Below, one piece after another: positions 1 to 5,489 of a stretch of DNA of 6,174 nt. The stretch lies in contig JBFKPQ010000143.1 in NCBI GenBank assembly GCA_041628225.1, forward strand, positions 1 to 6,174, given 5' to 3'. Below the pieces are notes generated by a model. The model was given only the letters and a program-made list of their open reading frames with translations, ran no database searches and had not been told where the DNA came from. The translations under genes and the position numbers were made by a program. Every line of letters begins with the position of its first letter. Position 1 is the first letter of the stretch. The stretch comes from JBFKPQ01 sp041628225. Its GTDB lineage: Bacteria; Actinomycetota; Acidimicrobiia; Spongiisociales; JAENVV01.

Positions 1-53
1 CCGAGCAGTGGCACATGGTGCAACCGAACTGGCCGAGCGACTTCGTCGGATAG
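1..53 (+). CDS. 3' end of a probable phosphatidylinositol mannoside acyltransferase (LpxL/HtrB-like), partial
   Basis: Only the last 16 codons are present (reading from base 3, stop TAG at 51-53), giving EQWHMVQPNWPSDFVG. A WHM(x)QP(x)WPSD-like ending near the C-terminus is what I recall for bacterial lauroyl/PIM acyltransferases of the LpxL/HtrB family. In actinobacteria such a gene (patA in mycobacteria) commonly precedes pimA, so the position agrees with the reading. The enzyme would acylate phosphatidylinositol mannosides at the inner face of the membrane. The catalytic HX4D/E region lies outside the window, so the identification rests on a short tail plus gene order. The stop codon also forms the first three bases of a possible -10 element for pimA. 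Confidence 0.55.
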   Translation, partial: EQWHMVQPNWPSDFVG

Positions 54-56
54 GCT
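51..56 (+). promoter_or_regulatory. Possible -10 element (TAGGCT) for a leaderless pimA transcript
   Basis: TAGGCT fits the actinobacterial TAnnnT -10 pattern and ends 7 bases before the GTG at 64, so transcription would begin at or within a base or two of the start codon. No Shine-Dalgarno sequence is visible before this GTG, which agrees with a leaderless message. The -35 region is poor: CTGGCC at 29-34, 16-base spacer, 3 of 6 matches to TTGACA. The hexamer overlaps the TAG stop of the upstream gene, so it may simply be a stop codon in a compact operon. Confidence 0.3.
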
Positions 57-63
57 CGCCGGC

Positions 64-1077
64 GTGCAGATCCTCCAAGTCTGTCCGTACGCACTCGACG
101 TACCCGGCGGCGTCCAGGACCAGGCGCGCGGCTTGGCTCAGCACTTCGAGCAACGCGGACACCACGTCCGGCTGATCGGGCCGTCGCACGGAGCGGGTCG
201 GGTCGTCCGAGTCGCGGCCAACGGGTCGGTCGCCCCCATCGCCGTCACGCCGGGGGCGTTTCAGAAGGTGACCGCAGCCGCGAAGGGCGCCGACATCGTC
301 CATGTGCACGAGCCGCTCATGCCCGTCGTCGGTTGGGGAGGACTGGCACAGTCCGCACCCAAGGTTCTGACGTTCCATGCCGACCCCTCGAAAGCGATTC
401 GGGCGCTGTACCGGGGTGGCCGCGGCCTGATTCGTCGCCGCTTGCGCGCAGCTGCGGTGGTCGCCGTGAGCGAGGTCGCGGCATCCGCCGTGAGGAATCT
501 GGGCTTCGAACCAAACATCATCCCCAACGGTGTCGACGTGGGACACCAGCCCGGCCCCGGCGACACGTCCCAGGTGGTCTTCGTGGGTCGGGACGATCGG
601 CGCAAGGGACTCGACGTGCTGCTCGCGGCCTGGCGGCAGGTGAAAGTCAAGCACCCCGAAGCTCGGCTGGTCGTCGTCGGTACCGACCGCTCGCCGAGCC
701 CGGGAGTCGAGTATCTGGGTCGCCTCGACGCAGCCACCAAACTCGCGACGCTCGAGGCGGCAGGCACCTTGTGTGCCCCGAACCTGGGAGGCGAGAGCTT
801 CGGCATCGTCGTCGCCGAAGGGATGGCGGCCGGTTGCGCGATCGTGGCATCCGACCTGCCTGCCTTCCGAGCGGTCGCCGGCCCCGAAGCCGTCTTCGTA
901 GAACCGGGAGATCCCGCCGCTCTCGCGGCGGCGCTCGACGAGTTACTGGCCGATCCCGATCGCGTAGGGACGCTCGGCGCCGCGGCGCGGCGCGCCGCGC
1001 AACGGTTCGACTGGGGGGCGGTGACCGACGCCTACGAAGACCTCTACGACATGACTCGTCGTAGGGCAGGCGCCTGA
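64..1077 (+). CDS. pimA: GT4-family phosphatidylinositol alpha-mannosyltransferase (PimA-like)
   Basis: Predicted GT-B fold, family GT4 glycosyltransferase. PimA transfers mannose from GDP-mannose to the inositol of phosphatidylinositol on the cytoplasmic face of the membrane, the first step toward PIMs. The N-terminus carries the PimA-type CPYxxDVPGGVQ segment (residues 7-18, with the glycine loop GGVQ at 15-18), HVHEP at 80-84, and a candidate base H105 in the TFHADPSK stretch. The C-terminal domain has IPNGVDV (153-159), the donor-phosphate pair R176/K181 in GRDDRRKG, and the EX7E motif E244/E252 within LGGESFGIVVAEGMAAG. At 337 residues it is shorter than mycobacterial PimA (about 380), with compact loops but all core motifs present. 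GTG 64 is chosen because the family's N-terminal strand begins right there. Only 10 bases separate it from the preceding stop. Related GT4 enzymes such as PimB or MshA are less likely given the N-terminal motif and the neighbouring acyltransferase. Confidence 0.82.
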   Translation: MQILQVCPYALDVPGGVQDQARGLAQHFEQRGHHVRLIGPSHGAGRVVRVAANGSVAPIAVTPGAFQKVTAAAKGADIVHVHEPLMPVVGWGGLAQSAPKVLTFHADPSKAIRALYRGGRGLIRRRLRAAAVVAVSEVAASAVRNLGFEPNIIPNGVDVGHQPGPGDTSQVVFVGRDDRRKGLDVLLAAWRQVKVKHPEARLVVVGTDRSPSPGVEYLGRLDAATKLATLEAAGTLCAPNLGGESFGIVVAEGMAAGCAIVASDLPAFRAVAGPEAVFVEPGDPAALAAALDELLADPDRVGTLGAAARRAAQRFDWGAVTDAYEDLYDMTRRRAGA

Positions 1078-1102
1078 CTACCTTTACGTGATCTCCTAGC
1101 TT
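1074..1102 (+). promoter_or_regulatory. Candidate sigma70-type promoter for the DUF3048 lipoprotein gene
   Basis: CTGACT (1074-1079, 4 of 6 matches to TTGACA) is separated by exactly 17 bases from TAGCTT (1097-1102), which fits TAnnnT. The predicted start of transcription is about 1109, only a few bases before ATG 1113. The -35 overlaps the pimA stop codon. A short GAGG at 1104-1107, 5 bases before the ATG, could act as a ribosome binding site on transcripts reading through from pimA. It would be lost from transcripts made by this promoter. Spacing and matches are good, but promoter calls by eye in GC-rich DNA are uncertain. Confidence 0.42.
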
Positions 1103-1112
1103 CGAGGTTCCC

Positions 1113-2153
1113 ATGCAGCGATCTCTTGCGGTGCTCGCCGCCCTGTTGCTGGCCCTGACGGCATGCGGCGGCGATGACACGGCCGCCACGTCGACCTCGG
1201 CGCCGACGACGTCGACCACCTCAACGACGGTGACGACCGTTCCGCCGGTCACCACGACATTGGCGCCGGTGGGACCTGTGTGGCCGCTCACCGGCGAGGA
1301 GGTCGCCGACGGAACCGAGGGAGCCAAGGTCCTGGTCGCCAAGATCGACAACACGTCGAATTCGCGTCCTCAACTCGGCCTCGATGCCGCAGACGTCGTC
1401 ATCGAAGTCCTCGTCGAAGGCGGTATTCCTCGCCTGCTCGCCTTCTTCCAGTCTGACATTCCCGACGAACTCGGTCCGATTCGGTCGGCACGAGAGGTGG
1501 ATCCGAAGCTCCTGCAGCCGTTCGGAGCGCTCTTCGCTCACTCGGGCGGCCAGAGCCACGTCGTGTCGGCGGTCCGCGAGGTCGCCGCCGATGTCGGCCA
1601 CCCCAACTTCGGCAATGTGGCCTATTACCGGGCGCCGGACCGGCCGTCCCTCTACGACCTCATACTCCGTACCGACGATGTCCTCGACGAGGACGCGCCG
1701 CCCGCCCCCCTGGGCCATTGGTTCACCTTCGGACCGGCGCCCGAGGGCGGGGAACAGGCGCTGTCGGTCGAACTCCAGCAGTCGACACTCAACATCGTGA
1801 ACTACCGGTATTCGGCGTCCGACGACGGGTATCTCCGGTTCAACGGTGAAGACCCGCACGTGGCCGTCGGATCGGGCCAGCTGGTGGTCGACAACGTCGT
1901 CGTACTGTACGTCGAGGTGATCGACACCGGCCGGACGGACTCGTCGGGAAGCAAGGTGCCCGACTACGAGGTGTTCGGAACGGGCGACGCGGTCGTCTTC
2001 CGTGACGGCAAGGCGTACGAGGCCGTCTGGGAACGGAGCGATCCGCGCAGCTTCTTCATGCTGCGCGGCCCGGCCGGCGCCGAGATCGCCCTCGGGGTGG
2101 GTACGACCTGGATCGAGCTGGTCCCGGTGGGCCGGCCCTTGACCTGGCAGTAG
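1113..2153 (+). CDS. DUF3048 (YerB-like) lipoprotein of unknown function
   Basis: A 346-residue secreted lipoprotein. Residues 1-18 form a lipoprotein signal peptide: basic R3, a hydrophobic core, then lipobox LTAC with the acylated Cys at 18, followed by GGDD. Residues 23-52 are a Thr/Ser/Pro-rich linker (TTSTTSTTVTT-like), typical of actinobacterial cell-wall-spanning stalks. The folded part starts near W57 (WPLTGEE) and resembles the DUF3048 N-terminal domain: AKIDN at 76-80, RPQLGLDAADVV at 85-96, GGIPRLLAFF at 103-112 and the diagnostic GPIRSAR at 121-127. A DUF3048 C-terminal domain spans about 220-346 and ends in TTWIELVP. This family includes Bacillus subtilis YerB, and its biochemical role is not known to me. 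The protein is expected outside the membrane, anchored by lipid. It sits between pimA and pdxS, 35 bases after pimA, apparently with its own promoter. No enzyme signature is recognisable, and a role in envelope or peptidoglycan biology would be speculation. Confidence 0.85.
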   Translation: MQRSLAVLAALLLALTACGGDDTAATSTSAPTTSTTSTTVTTVPPVTTTLAPVGPVWPLTGEEVADGTEGAKVLVAKIDNTSNSRPQLGLDAADVVIEVLVEGGIPRLLAFFQSDIPDELGPIRSAREVDPKLLQPFGALFAHSGGQSHVVSAVREVAADVGHPNFGNVAYYRAPDRPSLYDLILRTDDVLDEDAPPAPLGHWFTFGPAPEGGEQALSVELQQSTLNIVNYRYSASDDGYLRFNGEDPHVAVGSGQLVVDNVVVLYVEVIDTGRTDSSGSKVPDYEVFGTGDAVVFRDGKAYEAVWERSDPRSFFMLRGPAGAEIALGVGTTWIELVPVGRPLTWQ

Positions 2154-2156
2154 ACT
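2151..2156 (+). promoter_or_regulatory. Possible -10 element (TAGACT) for pdxS
   Basis: TAGACT fits TAnnnT and overlaps the TAG stop of the DUF3048 gene. The expected transcription start is about 2163. That leaves a leader of about 20 bases containing the strong AAAGGAG at 2171-2177 before GTG 2183. The -35 at 17 bases spacing is weak (TGGGCC at 2128-2133, 3 of 6). This would be the promoter of the pdxS-pdxT-yebC unit. Confidence 0.35.
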
Positions 2157-2170
2157 CGGTCATGGAAGGC

Positions 2171-2177
2171 AAAGGAG
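2171..2177 (+). promoter_or_regulatory. Shine-Dalgarno AAAGGAG deciding the pdxS start
   Basis: AAAGGAG is the best ribosome binding site in the window and lies 5 bases before the in-frame GTG at 2183. It sits inside the reading frame if ATG 2162 were used, which argues that GTG 2183 is the main start. The resulting length of 293 residues is within one of the Bacillus subtilis protein, supporting this choice. Confidence 0.65.
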
Positions 2178-2182
2178 ACCAC

Positions 2183-3064
2183 GTGGAGCAGGCCACCGAT
2201 CGAGTCAAGCGAGGACTCGCCGAGATGCTCAAAGGTGGCGTCATCATGGATGTCGTCACTCCTGAACAGGCGGTCATCGCCGAGGAAGCCGGTGCGGTGG
2301 CGGTCATGGCACTCGAACGCGTGCCGGCCGACATTCGTGTCCACGGCGGCGTCGCCCGCATGTCCGATCCCGACATGATCACCGGCATCATCGAAGCCGT
2401 TTCTATCCCTGTGATGGCGAAGGCGCGCATCGGCCACTTCGTCGAGGCGCAGGTCCTCCAGGCGCTGGGTGTCGACTACGTTGACGAGAGCGAAGTTCTC
2501 ACTCCCGCGGACGAGGACCATCACATCGACAAGTGGGCGTTCACGACGCCGTTCGTGTGTGGTGCCCGCAACCTCGGTGAGGCGCTGCGGCGCATCGGTG
2601 AGGGTGCCGCCATGATCCGCACCAAGGGAGAGGCCGGTACTGGCAACGTCGTCGAGGCGGTGCGGCACATGCGTCAGATCACCGCCGATATCCGCCGGCT
2701 CTCGACGATGTCGAGCGAGGAACTCATGGCTGCCGCTCGTGATCACCAGGCCCCGTTCGATCTCGTCCAGGAAGTGGCCGACACCGGTCGGCTTCCCGTC
2801 GTGAACTTCGCGGCGGGCGGTATCGCCACGCCGGCCGATGCCGCGATGATGATGCAGCTCGGATGCGACGGCGTCTTCGTTGGTTCGGGCATCTTCAAGA
2901 GCGGCAACCCGGCGGTCCGGGCGCGGGCCATCGTCGAAGCGACGACGTACTACGAGGACCCGGAGATCATCGGCAAGGTGTCCCGCAACCTCGGCGAAGC
3001 GATGGTCGGGATAGAGATCAGCGACATCCCCGAGTCGGAGCGATACGACCGACGCGGCTGGTGA
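2183..3064 (+). CDS. pdxS: Pyridoxal 5'-phosphate synthase subunit PdxS (lyase/synthase barrel)
   Basis: Forms PLP from ribose 5-phosphate, glyceraldehyde 3-phosphate and ammonia delivered by PdxT, in the DXP-independent vitamin B6 pathway. It is a cytosolic (beta/alpha)8 barrel that assembles as a dodecamer. From GTG 2183 the protein is 293 residues, nearly identical in length to well-studied PdxS proteins. Visible landmarks are RVKRGLAEMLKGGVIMDV with D23 at its end, the first Schiff-base lysine K80 in PVMAKARIGH, the second lysine K148 in IRTKGEAGTG, and the family signature from LPVVNFAAGG through TPADAAMMM (204-224). These match D24, K81 and K149 of the Bacillus enzyme with a constant offset of one. 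An upstream in-frame ATG at 2162 would add MEGKGDH, but it lacks a ribosome binding site. The gene ends 4 bases before pdxT, so the two subunits are co-transcribed. MAKAR replaces the more usual MAKVR, a conservative change. Confidence 0.97.
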   Translation: MEQATDRVKRGLAEMLKGGVIMDVVTPEQAVIAEEAGAVAVMALERVPADIRVHGGVARMSDPDMITGIIEAVSIPVMAKARIGHFVEAQVLQALGVDYVDESEVLTPADEDHHIDKWAFTTPFVCGARNLGEALRRIGEGAAMIRTKGEAGTGNVVEAVRHMRQITADIRRLSTMSSEELMAAARDHQAPFDLVQEVADTGRLPVVNFAAGGIATPADAAMMMQLGCDGVFVGSGIFKSGNPAVRARAIVEATTYYEDPEIIGKVSRNLGEAMVGIEISDIPESERYDRRGW

Positions 3065-3068
3065 TCCG

Positions 3069-3635
3069 GTGATCGGAGTCCTGGCCCTCCAGGGCGACGT
3101 CCGTGAACATCGTCGCGCCCTCGGAGAATTGGGTGTTGAGTCGATCGGAGTCAAGAAGGCCGATGCGCTCGACGAGATCGACGGCCTCATCATCCCGGGC
3201 GGCGAATCGACCACGATCGGCCGGCTCGCCACGCTCTACGGCCTGATCGACCCGCTCCGCAAACGCATTGCCGATGGTCTGCCCACCTTCGGCACGTGTG
3301 CCGGTCTCATCCTCCTCGCTCGGGCTGTGACGGCAGGAACCCAGCCACTGCTGGGACTCTTGGACGTCGAAGTTCGCCGGAATGCCTTCGGCAACCAGAA
3401 CGACTCGTTCGAAGCCGACTTGGAGGTCTCCGGACTCGACGACCCGTTTCGGGCCGTCTTCATCCGCGCTCCGTGGGTCGAAGAGGTCGGCTCCGACGTC
3501 GAGGTGCTCAGCAGCTGGGCCGACCATCCGGTCATGGTGCGGCAGGGCAATATCATGGCGTCGGCGTTTCACCCCGAGCTGACGGACGACACGCGGGTTC
3601 ACGCCATGCTGGTCGACATGATCGAGGAGCGCTGA
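3069..3635 (+). CDS. pdxT: Pyridoxal 5'-phosphate synthase glutaminase subunit PdxT
   Basis: Class I (triad-type) glutamine amidotransferase that hydrolyses glutamine and channels ammonia to PdxS in the PLP synthase complex. The protein has 188 residues, the usual length. It begins MIGVLALQGDVREH, the canonical PdxT start, from GTG 3069. Landmarks are PGGEST (43-48), the nucleophile C77 in GTCAGLILLA, the RRNAFGNQNDSFE region (103-115) and the triad H168/E170 in AFHPELT. These correspond to C79, H170 and E172 in the Bacillus enzyme, so the glutaminase looks intact. No good Shine-Dalgarno precedes the start. With only 4 bases after the pdxS stop, translational coupling is likely, which suits a fixed subunit ratio. 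Its TGA stop shares its last base with the yebC ATG. Confidence 0.96.
   Translation: MIGVLALQGDVREHRRALGELGVESIGVKKADALDEIDGLIIPGGESTTIGRLATLYGLIDPLRKRIADGLPTFGTCAGLILLARAVTAGTQPLLGLLDVEVRRNAFGNQNDSFEADLEVSGLDDPFRAVFIRAPWVEEVGSDVEVLSSWADHPVMVRQGNIMASAFHPELTDDTRVHAMLVDMIEER
3624..3629 (+). promoter_or_regulatory. Shine-Dalgarno GAGGAG for yebC
   Basis: GAGGAG inside the last codons of pdxT lies 5 bases before ATG 3635. It fixes the yebC start against the much longer open frame that extends upstream through pdxT in the same register. Confidence 0.6.
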
Positions 3636-4375
3636 TGGCAGGCCATTCCAAGTGGGCGAACATCAAACACCGCAAAGGCCGGCAAGACGCGGCCCGCGGC
3701 AAGCTGTTCGCCAAACTCGTCAAAGCCATCGAGGCCGCCGCGCGGGCCGGCGGGGGAGACCCAGCGGCGAACGCGGCGCTGTCCACCGCCATCGACAAAG
3801 CCAAGGCGAGCTCCCTTCCGAACGACAACATCGAGCGCGCCATCAAGCGGGGGATCGGCGAGATCGAGGGTGCCGACTACGAAGAGATGTTCTACGAGGG
3901 GTACGGTCCGGGCGGCGTGGCCGTGTACGTCCAGGTACTCACCGACAACCGAAACCGGGCGTCGTCGGATGTGCGCGCCGCGTTCTCCCGCAACGGGGGG
4001 AGCCTGGGAGAACCCGGTTCGGTCGGCTACCTGTTCGAACAGAAAGGGTACGTGCTCGTCACGGGAGACGAAGACGATGTCATGCTCGCCGCACTGGAAG
4101 CCGGCGCCGAGGACATCCGCCCGACGGGCGACCAGTTCGAAGTCATCTGTGCGGCCTCGGACTATCCGACGGTGCGAGCCGCCGTCGAGGCCGCCGGCCT
4201 GGCCATCGAGGCGGGCGAGGTGACCCAGCTTCCGAAGACCACGGTGCCCGTCGATGAATCCACGGCTCCGAAGGTCCTCAGGCTCGTCGACGCGCTGGAC
4301 GATGTCGACGACGTCCAGCAGGTGTTCTGCAACTTCGACATCTCCGACGACGTGATGGCTTCTCTCGACGTCTGA
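3635..4375 (+). CDS. yebC: YebC/PmpR/TACO1-family protein
   Basis: A 246-residue cytosolic protein, full length for the family. It starts with the hallmark MAGHSKWANIKHRKGRQDAARGK-type N-terminus (residues 1-23). It continues with an Ala-rich helical domain (about 25-75, including LPNDNIERAIKRG), the conserved YEGYGPGGVAV (87-97), TDNRNRASSDVR (103-114), GGSLGEPGSVGYLF (121-134), and an acidic C-terminal tail ending VDALDDVDDVQQVFCNFD. Family members were first described as transcription regulators. The mitochondrial relative TACO1 and more recent bacterial work point to a ribosome-associated role in relieving stalling, for example at proline runs. I cannot tell from sequence which applies here. 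The ATG overlaps the pdxT stop by one base (TGATG), so it is translated with pdxST. It also directly precedes ruvC, an association common across bacteria. Confidence 0.95.
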   Translation: MAGHSKWANIKHRKGRQDAARGKLFAKLVKAIEAAARAGGGDPAANAALSTAIDKAKASSLPNDNIERAIKRGIGEIEGADYEEMFYEGYGPGGVAVYVQVLTDNRNRASSDVRAAFSRNGGSLGEPGSVGYLFEQKGYVLVTGDEDDVMLAALEAGAEDIRPTGDQFEVICAASDYPTVRAAVEAAGLAIEAGEVTQLPKTTVPVDESTAPKVLRLVDALDDVDDVQQVFCNFDISDDVMASLDV

Positions 4376-4389
4376 TCGCATCCGAGCAA

Positions 4390-4418
4390 TCCACAGTCGA
4401 GTCACCGGCGTCGACTAT
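4390..4418 (+). promoter_or_regulatory. Possible ruvCAB promoter
   Basis: TCCACA (4390-4395, 4 of 6 matches to TTGACA) and GACTAT (4413-4418, 3 of 6 to TATAAT) are spaced by 17 bases. Transcription would start near 4425, inside the SOS-box-like palindrome and about 7 bases before ATG 4432. An alternative -10 is TATCGT at 4416-4421. An inverted repeat, AGTCGA (4395-4400) and TCGACT (4411-4416), overlaps the spacer. No terminator is visible in the 56 bases after yebC, so read-through from the pdx operon is also possible. Confidence 0.35.
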
Positions 4419-4422
4419 CGTG

Positions 4423-4440
4423 ACCAAACATATGTTCGTT
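4423..4440 (+). promoter_or_regulatory. LexA/SOS-box-like operator at the ruvC start
   Basis: The core CCAAAC-ATAT-GTTCGT (4424-4439) matches 9 of 12 defined bases of the actinobacterial/Gram-positive LexA box TCGAAC-N4-GTTCGA. It contains the perfect 10-base palindrome AACATATGTT, and over 18 bases 7 of 9 pairs are complementary. It covers the predicted transcription start and ATG 4432, where a repressor would block initiation. Regulation of ruv genes by LexA is known in mycobacteria and other bacteria. The left half-site is imperfect (CCAAAC instead of TCGAAC). Confidence 0.5.
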
Positions 4441-4920
4441 TTGGGAATCGACCCCGGACTCACTCGAACCGGGTACGGCGTCATCGAGTCCAACCGGTCG
4501 GGTTCGGCATTGCTGAGAGCGGTTGGCGTGGTGCGAACCAGCCCCGATCACCCGATGGCCGAGCGCCTCGCCGAACTCTTCGACGACTTGTCGGCGATCA
4601 TCGCTGAACACGAACCGGCCGTTCTCGCCATCGAATCGGTATTCGTCAACCAGAACCTCCAGACCGCGACCAACGTGGGCCGGGCCTCGGGGGTCGCCAT
4701 TCTCGCCGCGGCTCGTGCCGGCCTCGACGTCCACGAGTTCACCCCGACGTCGGTGAAGAGTGCCGTCACCGGCTACGGCAACGCGCCCAAAGAACAGGTC
4801 CAGAAGATGGTTGCGGCACGGCTCGGCCTGCCGGCAGCCCCCCAGCCGGCCGATGCCGCCGATGCCGTGGCCGTCGCGCTGTGCTATCTCCAATCGGCGC
4901 GCATGCGAGCCCTCCGATGA
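4432..4920 (+). CDS. ruvC: Holliday junction resolvase RuvC
   Basis: RuvC is a dimeric, Mg-dependent endonuclease that cuts Holliday junctions symmetrically after RuvAB branch migration. From ATG 4432 it has 162 residues, slightly shorter than the 173 of E. coli. It begins MFVLGIDPGLTRTGYGVIES, which fits the family start exactly. An in-frame GTG at 4420 would add MTKH, but nothing supports it and it would lie at or before the likely transcription start. The four catalytic acids are visible: D7 in GIDPG, E68 in AIESVF, and D141 and D144 in PADAADAVAVAL. F71 (IESVF) and basic K109 and K120 (SVKSAVTGYGNAPK) occupy the positions of the junction-contacting residues. The chain ends soon after the last catalytic helix, so only the distal tail is missing compared with longer homologues. 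The stop overlaps the ruvA start (ATGA). Confidence 0.96.
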   Translation: MFVLGIDPGLTRTGYGVIESNRSGSALLRAVGVVRTSPDHPMAERLAELFDDLSAIIAEHEPAVLAIESVFVNQNLQTATNVGRASGVAILAAARAGLDVHEFTPTSVKSAVTGYGNAPKEQVQKMVAARLGLPAAPQPADAADAVAVALCYLQSARMRALR

Positions 4921-5489
4921 TCGGCCGTCTGCGAGGGACGCTCGCCGCCAAGCATCTCGACCGGCTCGTCCTGGACGTCGGTGGGGTCGGCTACGAGATC
5001 TATGTGTCTCCGCGCACACTCGCCGACATGCCGTCGGTCGGTGAGGACATCGTCTTGCACACGCACTTGCACGTGCGCGAAGACGCCATGGTGGTGTTCG
5101 GCTTCCCCACCGAGGCGGGCCAACAGATGTTCCGCGTGCTACTCGGGGCGCCAGGAGTCGGACCGCGGGTGGCGCTCGCCATGCTTTCGACGCTCGACAC
5201 CGACGGCGTTCACACCGCGATCGTCACCGAGGACGTGGACCTGCTGGCCACGGTACCGGGCATCGGAAAGCGCACGGCGCAGAAGATCGTGTTGGAACTG
5301 AAGTCCAAGCTCGGCGATGTCGTGACGGTCGGTAGCGGCAGTCATGATCGCTCGAAGGTGCGGGAGGCGCTCGAAGGCCTCGGCTACGGACCGTCCGAGA
5401 TCAGCGATGCCGTCGCCGGGGTGCCGGCCGACCTCTCGGTCGAGGATCAGGTCCGGCTGGCGTTGCGCTCCATGGGCGGTGCGACGTGA
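4917..5489 (+). CDS. ruvA: Holliday junction branch migration protein RuvA
   Basis: RuvA tetramers hold the Holliday junction in a square-planar form and load RuvB. The protein has 190 residues, close to the roughly 200 of homologues. Domain I (1 to about 62) is an OB-like fold starting MIGRLRGTL, with the acidic pin E55/D56 in HVREDAMVVFGF. Domain II has two helix-hairpin-helix motifs: LLGAPGVGPRVALAML (75-90) and VPGIGKRTAQKIVLEL (113-128). After a flexible GSGSHDRS linker (139-146), domain III (about 147-190, ALEGLGYGPSEISDAV) is the RuvB-binding part. ATG 4917 is chosen because the family begins with MIGxLxG and the ATGA overlap with ruvC is classic. A longer open frame upstream has no support. 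There is little Shine-Dalgarno sequence, so translation is probably coupled to ruvC. The stop overlaps the ruvB GTG by 4 bases (GTGA). Confidence 0.97.
   Translation: MIGRLRGTLAAKHLDRLVLDVGGVGYEIYVSPRTLADMPSVGEDIVLHTHLHVREDAMVVFGFPTEAGQQMFRVLLGAPGVGPRVALAMLSTLDTDGVHTAIVTEDVDLLATVPGIGKRTAQKIVLELKSKLGDVVTVGSGSHDRSKVREALEGLGYGPSEISDAVAGVPADLSVEDQVRLALRSMGGAT

Noticed and set aside
1067..1076. CAGGCGCCTG palindrome at the pimA stop as a terminator
   Set aside because: No loop, no extended stem and no T-run, so it cannot act as an intrinsic terminator.
1174..1263. Low-complexity repeat of ACG/ACC codons
   Set aside because: It is the Thr/Ser-rich stalk of the lipoprotein rather than an independent DNA repeat or array.
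1221..1859. 212-codon antisense open frame across the DUF3048 gene
   Set aside because: Shadow of a gene with clear signal peptide, lipobox and domain motifs; no family features of its own.
2139..2144. TTGACC as the -35 of pdxS
   Set aside because: Only 6 bases separate it from TAGACT, and no -10-like hexamer lies 16-19 bases downstream.
1964..3232. 422-codon antisense open frame across pdxS
   Set aside because: It mirrors a highly conserved PdxS coding sequence. Long antisense frames arise from strong G/C third-position bias. The translation has no recognisable motif and is rich in Arg/Asp/His, as expected of a shadow.
3296..3634. Upstream extension of the yebC frame through pdxT
   Set aside because: Out of frame with the well-conserved PdxT. 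The YebC family starts MAGHSKW, and GAGGAG is correctly placed before ATG 3635.
4010..4020. GAACCCGGTTC, resembling a LexA core
   Set aside because: The spacer is three bases rather than four, and it lies inside conserved yebC codons.
4031..4042. Perfect 12-base palindrome CTGTTCGAACAG in yebC
   Set aside because: It encodes the L-F-E-Q part of the conserved YLF(E)xKG segment. The half-site order (GTTCGAAC) is the reverse of a LexA box, and it lies mid-gene.
3599..4405. 268-codon antisense open frame across yebC
   Set aside because: Shadow of yebC with low-complexity Arg/Gly/Val composition and no motif.
4881..4916. Upstream extension of the ruvA frame into ruvC
   Set aside because: RuvA proteins start MIGxLxG, which fits ATG 4917 with the ATGA overlap.
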